Assembly: GCF_028714215.1 (NCBI RefSeq)
Contig: NZ_JAQTMS010000023.1
Span: 1 to 64,000 of the forward strand
From: Rhodoferax sp.
GTDB lineage: Bacteria; Pseudomonadota; Gammaproteobacteria; Burkholderiales; Burkholderiaceae_C
Length of the DNA: 64,000 nucleotides
Reading direction: 5' to 3'
Both the position numbers and the translations under genes were made by a program. Of the stretch, positions 63,265 to 64,000 are shown in pieces; within the stretch, counting starts at the first letter, position 1, and each line of letters starts with the position of its first letter. The notes below the pieces were generated by a model that saw only the letters and a list, made by a program, of their open reading frames with translations, was not told the DNA's origin and ran no database searches.

Positions 63265-64000
63265 CTATGGTGCCACAAGTTCGCGCCAGGAAATGCGGCC
63301 GGTGTGTGCCGCCTGACGGGCCCGTTCATCGCCTCCGGTTCTCAGGGACCCCTCGGTATTGGCTATCGTTTGCGTTGTCACCACACCAAGTGCGTCGGTG
63401 GTGACAATCGTCACACTACTGTCCGCGTTGACAGTTCTGACGATGGTGGCGTAGCTGCCATCGGAATAGGTGATCGTGGTGGTCGTCACGGCACCAACGA
63501 CGGTGGTGGTCACCGACGTGATGGTACCGCCGCCGCTGCCACTGCCGGTGGCACTCAGATCACCCAATTTTGGGTCGGTCGAACCGGCGGCTTTTGGATC
63601 TTGCGTGCTGCTCCCGTTATCGGCACCGGGGTTTTTGGTCCAACCTGAACTGTAAAAGCACTTGCCGTTGGGATGGTGCCAGTAAGTCCCGTATTCGGCC
63701 AGTACATAGTTGCTATACAAACCCGATTTGACGCGCCAACCGTATTCCGGGCGACCTGAGACATTCTGCTCAATGGCCGAGTTGGGCGTCGTGTCCCGGA
63801 TGATCTGGATTGTCAGGGCACCGCCGTGCCGCGCACCGGTGGTGGGGTTGGTGGTACTCGTGGGAGAGGTGGTGCTATTCCAGCCAGCCGTTCCGGGACC
63901 ATCGGTGCCGTTGGCGGGCGGAATCACGGGCTTGTACATATTGCCGTCGTTCGAACCTGCCGCCTGCCACATACACCCTGGTGATATAGGTATCAAGCCG
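63265..64000 (-). CDS. PilY1/PilC-like pilus tip protein, C-terminal part
   Basis: The frame enters from beyond the right edge and ends at 63265, giving ~245 residues. It has GARHGGALTIQIIRDTTPNS, NVSGRPEYGWRVKSGLYSNY and the terminal TGRISWRELVAP, as in the C-terminal end of PilY1 proteins of Comamonadaceae. A Thr/Ser/Gly-rich stretch (GSGSGGGTITSVTTTVVGAV) lies between. PilY1 sits at the pilus tip and works with minor pilins; the two pilin genes downstream agree. The N-terminal beta-propeller lies outside the window. Confidence 0.82.
   Translation of the reverse strand, partial: GLIPISPGCMWQAAGSNDGNMYKPVIPPANGTDGPGTAGWNSTTSPTSTTNPTTGARHGGALTIQIIRDTTPNSAIEQNVSGRPEYGWRVKSGLYSNYVLAEYGTYWHHPNGKCFYSSGWTKNPGADNGSSTQDPKAAGSTDPKLGDLSATGSGSGGGTITSVTTTVVGAVTTTTITYSDGSYATIVRTVNADSSVTIVTTDALGVVTTQTIANTEGSLRTGGDERARQAAHTGRISWRELVAP

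Noticed and set aside
1-64000. CRISPR array or rRNA operon
   Set aside because: No regularly spaced repeats and no 16S/23S signature sequences were seen.

Overview
The window looks like a chromosomal segment of a betaproteobacterium of the Burkholderiales, most likely a Comamonadaceae member close to Rhodoferax or Polaromonas. This is inferred from the GC-rich codon use, the EarP/Arg32 type of elongation factor P, the ppsA-ppsR and surE-pcm-nlpD arrangements, and the protein sequences as remembered. No database search was run. Most of the DNA is dense core genome with short spacers. One accessory block lies between tRNA-Thr (33030-33105) and tRNA-Ser (44051-44143).

Layout. 1-4435: PEP synthase (cut by the window edge) divergent from its regulator PpsR, a GlcG/HbpS-like protein, a Bax-inhibitor-1 protein and RlmD. 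4436-7456: a spacer with a near-consensus sigma-28 (FliA) promoter, a 59-codon reading frame, and a MASE3-PAS-GGDEF-EAL protein. 7514-13764: nlpD, pcm and surE (no rpoS next to them), a quinone oxidoreductase, tRNA-His, ppiD, tRNA-Val and hupB. 13857-18490: a beta-decarboxylating dehydrogenase, an EamA exporter, pgsA and uvrC. 18518-23998: earP-efp, an AMP/thymidine phosphorylase overlapping a PRPP-synthetase-like gene, and a yqjD-yqjE-yqjK-like membrane operon. 24000-33105: plsY, ybaK, an aldo/keto reductase, an acyl-CoA synthetase, an alpha/beta hydrolase, prfB with its programmed frameshift, pepN and tRNA-Thr.

Accessory block. 33158-37285 holds a Fic protein and an archaeo-eukaryotic-primase/SF2-helicase protein of the kind named for TOTE conflict systems, behind an inverted-repeat operator. 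37433-38734 holds a HigB/HigA-type toxin-antitoxin pair followed by a HEPN protein. 39567-44050 is a compact 4.5-kb integrative element: a P4-type integrase, an AlpA-like regulator, four unrecognised small or medium proteins and about 700 bp of structured non-coding DNA. A 14-bp copy of the tRNA-Ser 3' end marks its far side. The element supplies the transcription terminator now next to tRNA-Ser, while the probable ancestral terminator sits beyond the other junction.

44186-64000: lysC, tilS, accA, alkA-like and cysS on one strand; a cell-envelope and peptidyl-prolyl isomerase run (TPR protein, L,D-transpeptidase, ppiA, ppiB, lpxH) on the other; an HD-GYP protein, a long DUF349 protein, and an unassigned structured-RNA candidate (58745-58971). 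Then come a lytic transglycosylase, a ZTP riboswitch ahead of glyA, nrdR, and the end of a type IV minor-pilin cluster (pilY1, pilE-like, fimT-like). Cyclic-di-GMP turnover appears twice (GGDEF-EAL and HD-GYP), which fits a motile, pilus-bearing cell.
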